21,558 bases of DNA, taken from NCBI GenBank assembly GCA_045617105.1, contig JAZLHW010000011.1, forward strand, positions 1-21,558, in the 5' to 3' direction. The DNA comes from CALELM01 sp045617105. GTDB taxonomy: Bacteria; Bacillota; Negativicutes; Selenomonadales; Selenomonadaceae. The notes beneath the pieces are model-generated. The model had not been told where the DNA came from, ran no database searches, and saw nothing but the letters and a program-made list of their open reading frames with translations. The position numbers and the translations under genes were made by a program. Shown piece after piece: positions 1 through 7,439 of the stretch. How positions within the stretch are numbered: the first letter of the stretch is position 1; each line of letters begins with the position of its first letter.

Positions 1-1
1 G

Positions 2-406
2 CGTTCTTGGCTTCGAGAGTCCTTGATTGCGGCAAGTTTTATGTGGAAAAAGGAACCCTTTATGTCACTGGGATTCTATATGGGACTCTTGGTTCCGATT
101 GCTGCACCGATCATCGTGATCTATAATTTAATTTACGTACCGATCATTCATCGGGTATTTCCAACGACATTCCTTGTGGGCATGTGCATGATGGCTCTTT
201 TGATGAGTATGGCGCAGCTGTTTCTCAGGAGAAGCACAACATGGTTTTATGGTATATGGTTCTGCATTTACTATGAGGTGGTATTGCTTTGGCAGATGCC
301 GGTAGCATGGTTCACCTTCTGGAAGTCTACATGGGGGACGCGCATGACGCAGGCGGACTTGGACGAGCTGGCAAAAAAGAAAAGTAAGGAGGGAGCAGGG
401 GAGTGA
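2..406 (+). CDS. Processive family-2 glycosyltransferase, C-terminal part (5' truncated by window edge)
   Basis: The frame is open from base 2 and ends in TGA at 404-406, so only the last 134 residues of a longer protein are present. What remains is membrane-rich: hydrophobic stretches follow FMWKKEPF, begin near TFLVGMCMM, and begin near TTWFYGIWF. A WGTR motif lies close to the end, followed by a charged tail. This layout (WLRESLIAASFMWKKEP, several membrane helices, WGTR) fits the C-terminus of hyaluronan/chitin/PgaC-type synthases, which polymerise a sugar nucleotide on the cytoplasmic side and extrude the chain through the inner membrane. The catalytic GT2 domain lies outside the window, so the polymer cannot be named. 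The stop overlaps the next gene's GTG start by 4 bases (GTGA), which suggests translational coupling. The family call is from recollection of motifs and was not searched. Confidence 0.7.
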   Translation, partial: RSWLRESLIAASFMWKKEPFMSLGFYMGLLVPIAAPIIVIYNLIYVPIIHRVFPTTFLVGMCMMALLMSMAQLFLRRSTTWFYGIWFCIYYEVVLLWQMPVAWFTFWKSTWGTRMTQADLDELAKKKSKEGAGE

Positions 407-2304
407 GTCAGAAACAGGTTTTGGATGAAAAGACAAGAGCCTTGGGCGATGAAAGCTTTACGGCGAGAAAGAATCGCTTCAAGAAGGTTCGCACGGTCTT
501 TCAGCTTCTGGTGATCGTTGGCGTGCTGGTCCTGCTGTTTACTGTATTTTTTTCTTTGAAGGAATATCAGCCGTATGAGGCAGAAGCACAGAGTGCAGGA
601 GGATCTGATACCGGATTTGTTGCAATTTCTTATTTTGGTGTTGACCGTCAGGGTGACACCTCAACTCGAATTGGACAGGCACAGCTCAGGGAGCATTTGC
701 AGGCACTCAAGGATCAGGGCTATGTGACGATTACTCAGCAGGATATCGAGGATTATTACAAGCAGGGGAAGCCGCTTCCGAAACGAGCCCTTTACCTCAT
801 GTTCGAGGATGGGAGGCGAGATACCGGCGTTCTGTCACAGAGCATTTTGGAAGACTTAAATTACAAGGCAACGGTTATGACGTATCCAGAGAAGTTTGGC
901 AACAAGGACCCGAAGTTCCTGCTGCCGAAGGATCTCAAGGAGATGGAGGAGTCTACCTTCTGGGAAATGGGTTCCAACGGCTATCGTTTGGAGTACATCA
1001 ACGTATATGACCGTTACAATAACTATCTTGGCGAATTAGAACCGCTTCGCTTTGCGTGTGTTGGCTCTTATTTGGAGCGGAATTACAATCATTACCTTAT
1101 GGATTACATCCGTGATAAGAACGGCATTTCCAAGGAAAGCCGAAATCACATGGAGAAACGCATCAGCTATGACTATGAGAAACTGCGTGATATTTACGAG
1201 GACGAGATTGGCTATATTCCGCCTGTATATGTCCTAATGCATGCCAATACCGGTAAGTATGGCAACAACCCAAGCGTCAGTGATGTCAACGAGAAATGGA
1301 TTCATGAGCTGTTCAAGATCTGCTTTAATCGAGAGGGGTATAGCTTCAATCAGAGAAATTCCAGTATCTATGACCTTACTCGTATGCAGCCGCAGCCATA
1401 TTGGCCAGTCAATCATCTGCTGATGCGATTGAAGCATGATATCAATCAGCCGATTGAATTTGTGAAGGGAACGGAGTCACGTCAACGGGATTGGAACCTG
1501 ATAGACGGTGCCGCAGAGATCCGTGAGGAATCCTATATCTTGACCACCTTGCCGGAAGGAAGAGCACTTTCCCGCATGAACGTAAGCGGTGACCTGCGAA
1601 ACATGAAGCTGTCCGTAGACTTGAAGGGAAATGCTTTTGGCGAGCAGCAGATCTTCCTTCGTGCAGATGAAAAGATGACATCTTATATTTGCGTCAAAAC
1701 AGTAAATGACCGTTTAATCATTACGGAGCTTGCGGGCGGAAGATCCAAGGAGCTTTACAAGGAAAAGATACCTGTAATTTTAGGAGAAAAGATTCCTTCG
1801 GATGAGGAAATGAAAAAAGAAGCAGAGGTTATAGAGAACGAGACCTTTGCACGATATGCATCCTCGAAGGAAGAAGCAGAAAAATACAGGGCAAATGCCG
1901 AGAAAAGGAAAGAGGATAAGGCTGCTTCTGTGAAAGAGGGGGCAAAACCCTATGAGGGAACGAAGAGCTTCCACAAGAGAGCGAGCCATCATTTGGAAAT
2001 TGATCTGAAGGATGATACTATTTCTGTAGCTTTGGATAATCATGATGTCGGGGAGATCAAGGTTACCGTAGGAAATGCCGGCGGTGTCTATGTCGGAGGT
2101 TCTTGGAAGGGAGAGGCATGGAGCCAACGAAATTTAGCGGACGATGTTTATGATGCCGTGTTTGACAAGCTGACGGTCTGGACAAACAACAAGGATGACG
2201 AAACGATACTCTTTACTACGGAATACAGAGGCATGGAGAAGAGAAAGAAGCAAGCATGGGATATATGGGACGGTATTGTAAACTGGTTCCTTACGTATCT
2301 CTAA
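403..2304 (+). CDS. Membrane-anchored PgaB-like polysaccharide deacetylase-fold protein with altered active site and C-terminal beta-rich domain
   Basis: A protein of 633 residues with a GTG start that overlaps the upstream stop. One membrane helix at about 32-51 follows a basic stretch, so the rest should face the periplasm. Residues about 70-340 read like the N-terminal NodB/CE4 fold of PgaB: FVAISYFGV, a HLQALKDQGYVTI stretch, LPKRALYLMFEDGRRD, and a late LMHANTG with H280. The catalytic positions are altered. Motif 1 is F134-E-D-G instead of FDDG. The usual metal-binding His motif reads GSNGYRLEY (190-198) without histidine. The protein may therefore bind or organise polymer rather than deacetylate it. 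From about 375 on, two beta-rich segments flank a highly charged helical insert (about 465-525). They look like a concanavalin/LamG-type sandwich, but this is a pattern impression only. The gene lies 15 bases before the GH18 gene, in an exopolysaccharide operon. Confidence 0.65.
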   Translation: MSQKQVLDEKTRALGDESFTARKNRFKKVRTVFQLLVIVGVLVLLFTVFFSLKEYQPYEAEAQSAGGSDTGFVAISYFGVDRQGDTSTRIGQAQLREHLQALKDQGYVTITQQDIEDYYKQGKPLPKRALYLMFEDGRRDTGVLSQSILEDLNYKATVMTYPEKFGNKDPKFLLPKDLKEMEESTFWEMGSNGYRLEYINVYDRYNNYLGELEPLRFACVGSYLERNYNHYLMDYIRDKNGISKESRNHMEKRISYDYEKLRDIYEDEIGYIPPVYVLMHANTGKYGNNPSVSDVNEKWIHELFKICFNREGYSFNQRNSSIYDLTRMQPQPYWPVNHLLMRLKHDINQPIEFVKGTESRQRDWNLIDGAAEIREESYILTTLPEGRALSRMNVSGDLRNMKLSVDLKGNAFGEQQIFLRADEKMTSYICVKTVNDRLIITELAGGRSKELYKEKIPVILGEKIPSDEEMKKEAEVIENETFARYASSKEEAEKYRANAEKRKEDKAASVKEGAKPYEGTKSFHKRASHHLEIDLKDDTISVALDNHDVGEIKVTVGNAGGVYVGGSWKGEAWSQRNLADDVYDAVFDKLTVWTNNKDDETILFTTEYRGMEKRKKQAWDIWDGIVNWFLTYL

Positions 2305-2319
2305 GAGGAGCGGCAGGAT

Positions 2320-3363
2320 ATGAGGAATGTGAGTTTGACGGCGCTTGCCTTGTCGGCAATGCTGATATTTTCCGGTTGCAGCGAGACGGCGGATTCTGCG
2401 CCTGTTTCAAGTGGTGAGCATCCTCCCGTGGAGCTTTCGGCATGGGTTGCGTATTGGGATGCTCAAAGCGGTATGAGTGAGTATGACAGGATTCAAAAAA
2501 ATCTTTCCAGCATGGCATGTTTTGGTGCCTATTATGACGAAGATGGTGATTTTTTTCTGCCGGACGAGGTAGAAAGCATGATACACGAGGTAAAGGAAGA
2601 AAACCGCCTCTGTTATCTGACCTTTGTGAATGATGAAAGAAAAAAGGATGGCAAGATCGTGGAAAAAAGCACCGAGCTTTTGAAGCTGCTTTTCAAAGAC
2701 GAGGAGTCGATTGCTCATCAGGCAGAGGAGATGACGGAGCTTGCATTATCTCGTGGCTGTGATGGCGTGGATCTTGATTACGAGGCATTTTGGAAAAAGG
2801 ATCGGGAGCTTATCCCCCGCTTCGTGGAGTTTACCAAATGCCTTTACGAAACCTGCGAGAAGAAAGGCTTGAAGCTTCGTGTTGTTTTGGAACCGGGAGC
2901 AGATATGGATGCAGGCTTCTGCGAAGGGCCTGAGTATGTCGTGATGTTTTACAATCTTTTCGGCAAGCACAGCGAACCAGGGCCTAAGGCAGATGAAGCA
3001 TTTATCCAAAAGACGATCAAAAAAATGGAAGCCCTTCCGGGAAAGAAAAATGCCGCCTTTGCGACAGGGGGCTGCCTGTGGGAAAGAGACGGGATCCTTC
3101 ATCCCAAGTTTATAAAAAAGCAGTTTCTTGATGAGGATGAAGCGATAGAGCTTTGCAAGAAGCATAAGGCAAAACCCATGCGTGATGCAAAAAGTGCCGT
3201 GCTTCATTATGCCTTTGGGAAAGCAGGACATGAGACAGAGGTATGGTATGCGGACAGTGAAACGCTGAATGCATGGATCACGATAGCCGCAAATGCAGGC
3301 ATTACGAATGTCAGTATTTGGAGGCTGGGCAGCAACACCGATGTGGAAGGGATTCAAAGATGA
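2320..3363 (+). CDS. GH18-family glycoside hydrolase lipoprotein
   Basis: A protein of 347 residues. The N-terminus has a lipoprotein signal with lipobox LIFSGC and predicted lipidated C20. The +2 residue is Ser, which would fit outer-membrane sorting if a Lol-type rule applies. The GH18 signature DxxDxDxE is intact as CDGVDLDYEAF, with D148, D151, D153 and the presumed acid/base E155. The end (NVSIWRLGSNTD) matches the last strand of YaaH-like GH18 barrels (SxWRLGxED). The family cleaves beta-1,4-GlcNAc-containing polymers by substrate-assisted catalysis. Next to a synthase and deacetylases, it may trim or release the operon's own polymer, much as the C-terminal hydrolase domain of PgaB does for PNAG. 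It could instead act on peptidoglycan. The stop is followed by the deacetylase gene after 33 bases with no hairpin. Confidence 0.75.
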   Translation: MRNVSLTALALSAMLIFSGCSETADSAPVSSGEHPPVELSAWVAYWDAQSGMSEYDRIQKNLSSMACFGAYYDEDGDFFLPDEVESMIHEVKEENRLCYLTFVNDERKKDGKIVEKSTELLKLLFKDEESIAHQAEEMTELALSRGCDGVDLDYEAFWKKDRELIPRFVEFTKCLYETCEKKGLKLRVVLEPGADMDAGFCEGPEYVVMFYNLFGKHSEPGPKADEAFIQKTIKKMEALPGKKNAAFATGGCLWERDGILHPKFIKKQFLDEDEAIELCKKHKAKPMRDAKSAVLHYAFGKAGHETEVWYADSETLNAWITIAANAGITNVSIWRLGSNTDVEGIQR

Positions 3364-3380
3364 TGCGTCAAAGTACAGAT

Positions 3381-3387
3381 GGGGAGG
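3381..3387 (+). promoter_or_regulatory. Shine-Dalgarno GGGGAGG that selects the GTG start at 3397
   Basis: GGGGAGG lies 9 bases before GTG 3397. The alternative in-frame ATG at 3379 overlaps this element and has no purine-rich site of its own upstream. The shorter protein also begins directly with a clean signal peptide, so GTG is the better start. Confidence 0.7.
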
Positions 3388-3396
3388 AATACTAGC

Positions 3397-5130
3397 GTGA
3401 GGAGTTACGGCAAGCTGTGCCAAGCTGTTTTTGCTTCGGCATTGGCTTTTGGAATATGGCTGCATGCACCGCAGGAAACCTTTGCTATGGATCCGGCTCA
3501 AATCGAGCAGCTGCAAAGAGAGAATGGGGGAAATGTTGCAGGAAAGCAGACATTTCTTCCTACAACGGAACAAGCGGTTGCATTTACGTTCGGAGGATTT
3601 TCAAAAACTGAGCCATTGCGGCAGGTTTTAGAAAAAATGCAAGAAAACGGCATGAGGGGAACCTTTTTTGTTACGGATCGTGAATTGAAGCGGAACGCTG
3701 GCAATGTGTCCATGATTCATGAATTTGGACAGGATCTGGCGATTGGAATTCGTGCGGAGAAGAATGGAACCTTTGCTTCGTACTGTAATCAGATCGAAAC
3801 GGTTCGGGCAGAGCTGCAGCGAAGATATGGTGTGACCACAAATCTTGCCCGACAAATGAGCGGAGCAGATGATCCTTTGCTTTTCGAGGCAGCGAGTGCG
3901 ATGGGATGCCAAATGTATGGGCAGGGAGTCACGGTCGTGCAGTCTAGGCACAAGGAAGCACAGTCTGTAGAGGAAATCGTGTCTAACCTGATAGGCAAGG
4001 GAATCACTGCCTTTCAGCGGGGCGGAATCCTTTATATCCGCACAGATTACTATACGAGGGACGATCTGGTAGCGGATCTCATGATGAGGTTAAAGCAGGA
4101 TAAGATCGATAATATAACTTATCGTTCTTATACGGATACACCTGAGATGAATCAAGGCAATGATTCTGCCTATCGGGCAGCATCCATTCAGGATATCTTG
4201 AACCATCAGGAGAAAATGTACCAATATCCCGTGAACACGGAGCTCCTTCCGGTGGAAATGCAGCCAGAATATGGGAAAGATCAAGTAACGAAGCAGAATT
4301 TTGACAAGGTATTTGCAGCTCGCTATATTGGTGCGCCGGAGGTCAATGATTATGACCGCATGATGGATTTTAGTTTTCATGAAATGGAGATTGCGGATCA
4401 GACGGGAATCGTCAAGACGGTCTCGGATAATACGATATTTCTTACCTTCGATGACTGGGGCATGGACGATTCCATCAATCATTTGCTGTATGTCCTGCGA
4501 AAGCATCATGTGAATGGGACATTTTACATCATCACTTGGAACATGCCGAACAATCCAAATTTACTGCGTGCTATTGCGGCAGACGGCAATGAGGTCGGCT
4601 GTCATACCAACAACCACAAGCCAATGGCAATGACAGGGGAAGATGGCAAGATCCGTGCTGCAGAAACTCCGGAGGAGTATGCGGAGGATGTTTCCAGTGC
4701 ATATCCTAAGCTGCTTTCAACGATTGGCGATGTTACTCTGCCCAATGGAAGATATGCTTTGACTCGCCAGATGCGTCCGCCTACGCTGGCATTGAACCGC
4801 AAGGGCGTAGAAAGCATTTTCAATGCGGGATATGACTATATAGTCAATGGCTACGGAAGTACGGAGGACTATGCGGCAGTTTCCATGCAATCATTGGTCG
4901 GCATTTTGAATCGCCTGTCGCATGAGCCGGACGGCAAGGTTCGCCGTGGAGCTATTTTGATCATGCATATGTCAACGACGGCAAAAAAGACAGCACGTGC
5001 TTTGGATATTTTCTTGGGAGCAAATGAAAAGCTCTCGGATGGAGATCCGAGGAAATTCAAAGTGGAGCTTTTAGGCGACTATTTGAAAGATGGTTATGCC
5101 CAAAACAGGAAGCAGGTTCCTGCACAATGA
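3397..5130 (+). CDS. Secreted polysaccharide deacetylase with tandem NodB/CE4 domains (first degenerate, second intact)
   Basis: A protein of 577 residues from GTG. The signal peptide likely ends at ETFA before MDPAQ. Domain 1 (about 60-245) keeps the CE4 outline, with GTFFVTD after the first strand. However, the FDD motif is FTFGGF (G66, G67), and the usual metal-binding His motif is replaced by IGIRAEKNG, so it should be inactive. Domain 2 (about 340-570) is complete: TFDDWGMD with D352/D353, HTNNH with H403 and H407, MRPP with R460, and ILIMHMS with H524. Known CE4 enzymes of this type remove N-acetyl groups from GlcNAc polymers using a bound metal. The protein is presumably periplasmic and would act on the polymer made by the upstream synthase, or on peptidoglycan. 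The porin gene follows after 36 bases. Confidence 0.8.
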   Translation: MRSYGKLCQAVFASALAFGIWLHAPQETFAMDPAQIEQLQRENGGNVAGKQTFLPTTEQAVAFTFGGFSKTEPLRQVLEKMQENGMRGTFFVTDRELKRNAGNVSMIHEFGQDLAIGIRAEKNGTFASYCNQIETVRAELQRRYGVTTNLARQMSGADDPLLFEAASAMGCQMYGQGVTVVQSRHKEAQSVEEIVSNLIGKGITAFQRGGILYIRTDYYTRDDLVADLMMRLKQDKIDNITYRSYTDTPEMNQGNDSAYRAASIQDILNHQEKMYQYPVNTELLPVEMQPEYGKDQVTKQNFDKVFAARYIGAPEVNDYDRMMDFSFHEMEIADQTGIVKTVSDNTIFLTFDDWGMDDSINHLLYVLRKHHVNGTFYIITWNMPNNPNLLRAIAADGNEVGCHTNNHKPMAMTGEDGKIRAAETPEEYAEDVSSAYPKLLSTIGDVTLPNGRYALTRQMRPPTLALNRKGVESIFNAGYDYIVNGYGSTEDYAAVSMQSLVGILNRLSHEPDGKVRRGAILIMHMSTTAKKTARALDIFLGANEKLSDGDPRKFKVELLGDYLKDGYAQNRKQVPAQ

Positions 5131-5145
5131 TTTGGTATGTGGGTC

Positions 5146-5156
5146 AAGGAGAGGAG
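5146..5156 (+). promoter_or_regulatory. Shine-Dalgarno that selects the ATG at 5167 for the porin gene
   Basis: AAGGAGAGGAG ends 10 bases before ATG 5167. An in-frame ATG at 5137 lies upstream of this site and has no purine-rich element of its own. Starting there would also put charged residues (WVKERRFFN) ahead of the signal peptide. Confidence 0.7.
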
Positions 5157-5166
5157 ATTTTTTAAC

Positions 5167-7389
5167 ATGAATTACAAGTGGGTCGGCGTGCCGTGTGCAG
5201 CTTTGGCATGCTTCGTGCATCCCGTAGATGTAATGGCTGCCGAAACCAAGACACCTGAATGGGTATATGGGGCTGTTCTTCAGCTTGCAGAAGATGCAAA
5301 ACTGGATATTCAGGAAACAGAACTCAGAAAATGCACGAGAGCGGAGCTTGCTGCCTTGGTTTCCGAGGCATTGAAGCAGGTGGATGCAAGCTCCTCCAAT
5401 CCCTTGGTTGAGGAATATGTCTATCTTTCCCAGCTGTTGGTTGCCGATGAGGTGCAGTGGAAGATGGCAAAGGAGCAGGAGGACGCAGCGCAGGCAGTTT
5501 ACCAGAAGGAAAGCAAGACGGCACTGCAGCGTCTGGAAGGTAATGTCTCCAATGGAGATACAGGCGGAAAGCGTCTTCCCATAGAAAATGTGCAGGAACG
5601 GCTGCAAAGCTCGGCAAGAGATTTTGCACAGGCAAAAATACGAAGCGAAAAGAAAGCGTTTTTTGCAAATGCCGTCAAGGAACGCAGGAATGATCTGCAA
5701 GCCCAGCTTTCCGGAAGCACGATAAAAACAGAAACAGAAGCAGAAAAAAAGGCTTTGGAGCAATGCAGGAAAGCAGAAGCCAATGCCTTCGCAGAGCTTG
5801 AAAAATTGGTTCGGGCTTCCATGCAGGGGGAAAACCGAGTCGATGAAGTGATGAAGATCAGAAAACAGAATGTGACGAAGGCACAGGCAGCCTATGAATG
5901 TGCTGTAAGGGATTATGCGTTTGAGCTGCTGCCCAATGAACAAGCTGCAGAGCCATACAGCAAGGATTCCTTGAATTGTGCAACGAAATTGAAGGCAGAG
6001 TTTTTTTCGGAGCTTCAGGCAGGAGGAACGCTTCTTCCGGGGAGGCAGGAGATTCCTTCTTGGTGCGATGATGCATTGATGAGTCTAGTAAAATGCGGAT
6101 ATTTGCCGCATCCTGCCAAGAATCTCAAGGCTTGCAGCCGCATGGAATATGCCGAGCTTGTGGCAAGTGCGCTTAAGAAAATAGAGCAGGTTCAGATGAA
6201 CGTGCTGCCAGATGAGTTTGCCCGCATGCAGCTTTCCGAAGCAGGTGCATTGCAGGCAGAAAAGGCACAGCAGGCTGCACGAAGGGAAGAATTATTTTCT
6301 TTGATGACAGAAACACCCTTTCATGAAACTGCAGGCAAGACGGAGGATAAATATCCGGCATCTGTCTTTGTTTCGTATACATCCATGCAGCAGGCAGCAA
6401 AGCTTCGGGCAGAATTTATGGATGAACTGGCAGCCAGCGGATATTTGGATGATGAAGCGGCAGAAAGCCAGCTTTATGCGAATGTTCCCGTGCATGATGT
6501 GCTGGAAAATCGTTTTCAGATAGATGGGGAAGTTCGGTTGGATTCTGGCTATTCCAGCGGCGAGGAAGGCGTTGGCAATCGCACTCGTCTGAGAATCAGG
6601 CTCTATCCAAGCTATGCCATCGACAAGAACTGGAGAATCATCGGTATGGCAGAGTACCAAAAAATTCTTTCAGGCCCGGAGTCGAGTGATGACAATAAGG
6701 TAAAACTGGACAGATATTACGTTGAAGGAAAAACACTTGGAGGAACGGCTCGATTGGGCGCACATGGTGCTAATTTTGCCGAGGGAAATGTGTACGACAC
6801 GAAGTTCAAGGGTGCAAGCTATGAGGGCGGAAAGCCAGTCAAGTACAAGGCTTATGTTGGAAGCATTGATAAGGCAAAGCGAGTAGCTGCTGTGGAGGCA
6901 GAGTACAAGGCAGAAAACTATGACGTGAGTGCCGGCATATACCATTTTGACAAAATCAATAACTCGAAAAGAGACATTTATATGCTAAACTTTGCGACCT
7001 ATCTTGGGCCAGTGAAATTCGGTGCTATGTACCTGCATGGACAGGATGCTTCCGCAGGAAATGGAAATGGGTTTGTCCTTACGGCAAGATATGGGGATGC
7101 AAGGACATGGAAAAGAGGAAGCTCTGCTTATTGGATCAAGTATTATCGTCAGCCAAGCTCGACCTATGTAGAACATACTATGAACGGTATGGCAGATTAC
7201 ATGAGCTATGACCATGGAATCGGGCGTGGCGGCTTCCGTGGCTTTGGCATTGGCACGGAATATGTGATTGCACCGGATCTGCTCTTTAGCTTGGAGTATT
7301 ATGACCTTGTCGACCTTGCGACAAGGGAACGCTGCCAGACGATCTGGGGTGCGTTTACCGGATATTTCAGTACCGACAAGGAGCTTTGA
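5167..7389 (+). CDS. SLH-like-module outer-membrane porin with duplicated helical unit (candidate exopolysaccharide export barrel)
   Basis: A protein of 740 residues from ATG 5167, with a signal peptide likely cut near VMA at about 23. Residues about 28-72 (WVYGAVLQLAEDAKLD, then CTRAELAALVSEALK) resemble an SLH module. A second one lies at about 297-341 (WCDDALMSLVKCGYL, then CSRMEYAELVASALKK). Each is followed by a charged alpha-helical stretch and then a matching element: KLKAEFFSELQAGGTLL at 274-290 and KLRAEFMDELAASGYLDD at 412-429. The N-terminal half therefore looks like an internal duplication. From about 447 to the end there are alternating amphipathic strands rich in Tyr and Gly, ending in GFGIGTEYVIAPDLLFSLEYY and WGAFTGYF, as in porin-type beta-barrels. 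Negativicutes OmpM-like proteins use SLH modules to bind polyaminated peptidoglycan while the barrel sits in the outer membrane. The operon position suggests polymer export or anchoring, which is inference. Confidence 0.7.
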   Translation: MNYKWVGVPCAALACFVHPVDVMAAETKTPEWVYGAVLQLAEDAKLDIQETELRKCTRAELAALVSEALKQVDASSSNPLVEEYVYLSQLLVADEVQWKMAKEQEDAAQAVYQKESKTALQRLEGNVSNGDTGGKRLPIENVQERLQSSARDFAQAKIRSEKKAFFANAVKERRNDLQAQLSGSTIKTETEAEKKALEQCRKAEANAFAELEKLVRASMQGENRVDEVMKIRKQNVTKAQAAYECAVRDYAFELLPNEQAAEPYSKDSLNCATKLKAEFFSELQAGGTLLPGRQEIPSWCDDALMSLVKCGYLPHPAKNLKACSRMEYAELVASALKKIEQVQMNVLPDEFARMQLSEAGALQAEKAQQAARREELFSLMTETPFHETAGKTEDKYPASVFVSYTSMQQAAKLRAEFMDELAASGYLDDEAAESQLYANVPVHDVLENRFQIDGEVRLDSGYSSGEEGVGNRTRLRIRLYPSYAIDKNWRIIGMAEYQKILSGPESSDDNKVKLDRYYVEGKTLGGTARLGAHGANFAEGNVYDTKFKGASYEGGKPVKYKAYVGSIDKAKRVAAVEAEYKAENYDVSAGIYHFDKINNSKRDIYMLNFATYLGPVKFGAMYLHGQDASAGNGNGFVLTARYGDARTWKRGSSAYWIKYYRQPSSTYVEHTMNGMADYMSYDHGIGRGGFRGFGIGTEYVIAPDLLFSLEYYDLVDLATRERCQTIWGAFTGYFSTDKEL

Positions 7390-7439
7390 CGTATGTGACA
7401 TTTCTTGCTTGTAAAGCGTGATTTTGGGGGTGGAGCAGT

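Noticed and set aside
3379..3396. ATG 3379 as start of the tandem deacetylase
   Set aside because: The ribosome site GGGGAGG overlaps this codon, and GTG 3397 has the right spacing.
2746..3573. A 275-codon minus-strand frame opposite the GH18 gene
   Set aside because: It covers the reverse of the catalytic GH18 motif, which is clearly conserved on the + strand.
5137..5166. ATG 5137 as start of the porin gene
   Set aside because: The strong ribosome site lies downstream of it, and the extra residues would precede the signal peptide.
5071..5943. A 290-codon minus-strand frame opposite the porin gene
   Set aside because: It is cysteine-rich shadow translation of the helical segment of the porin. 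No family signature and no start context.
7390..7439. A separate promoter or terminator between porin and flavoprotein genes
   Set aside because: No convincing -35/-10 pair and no hairpin are visible in these 50 bases.
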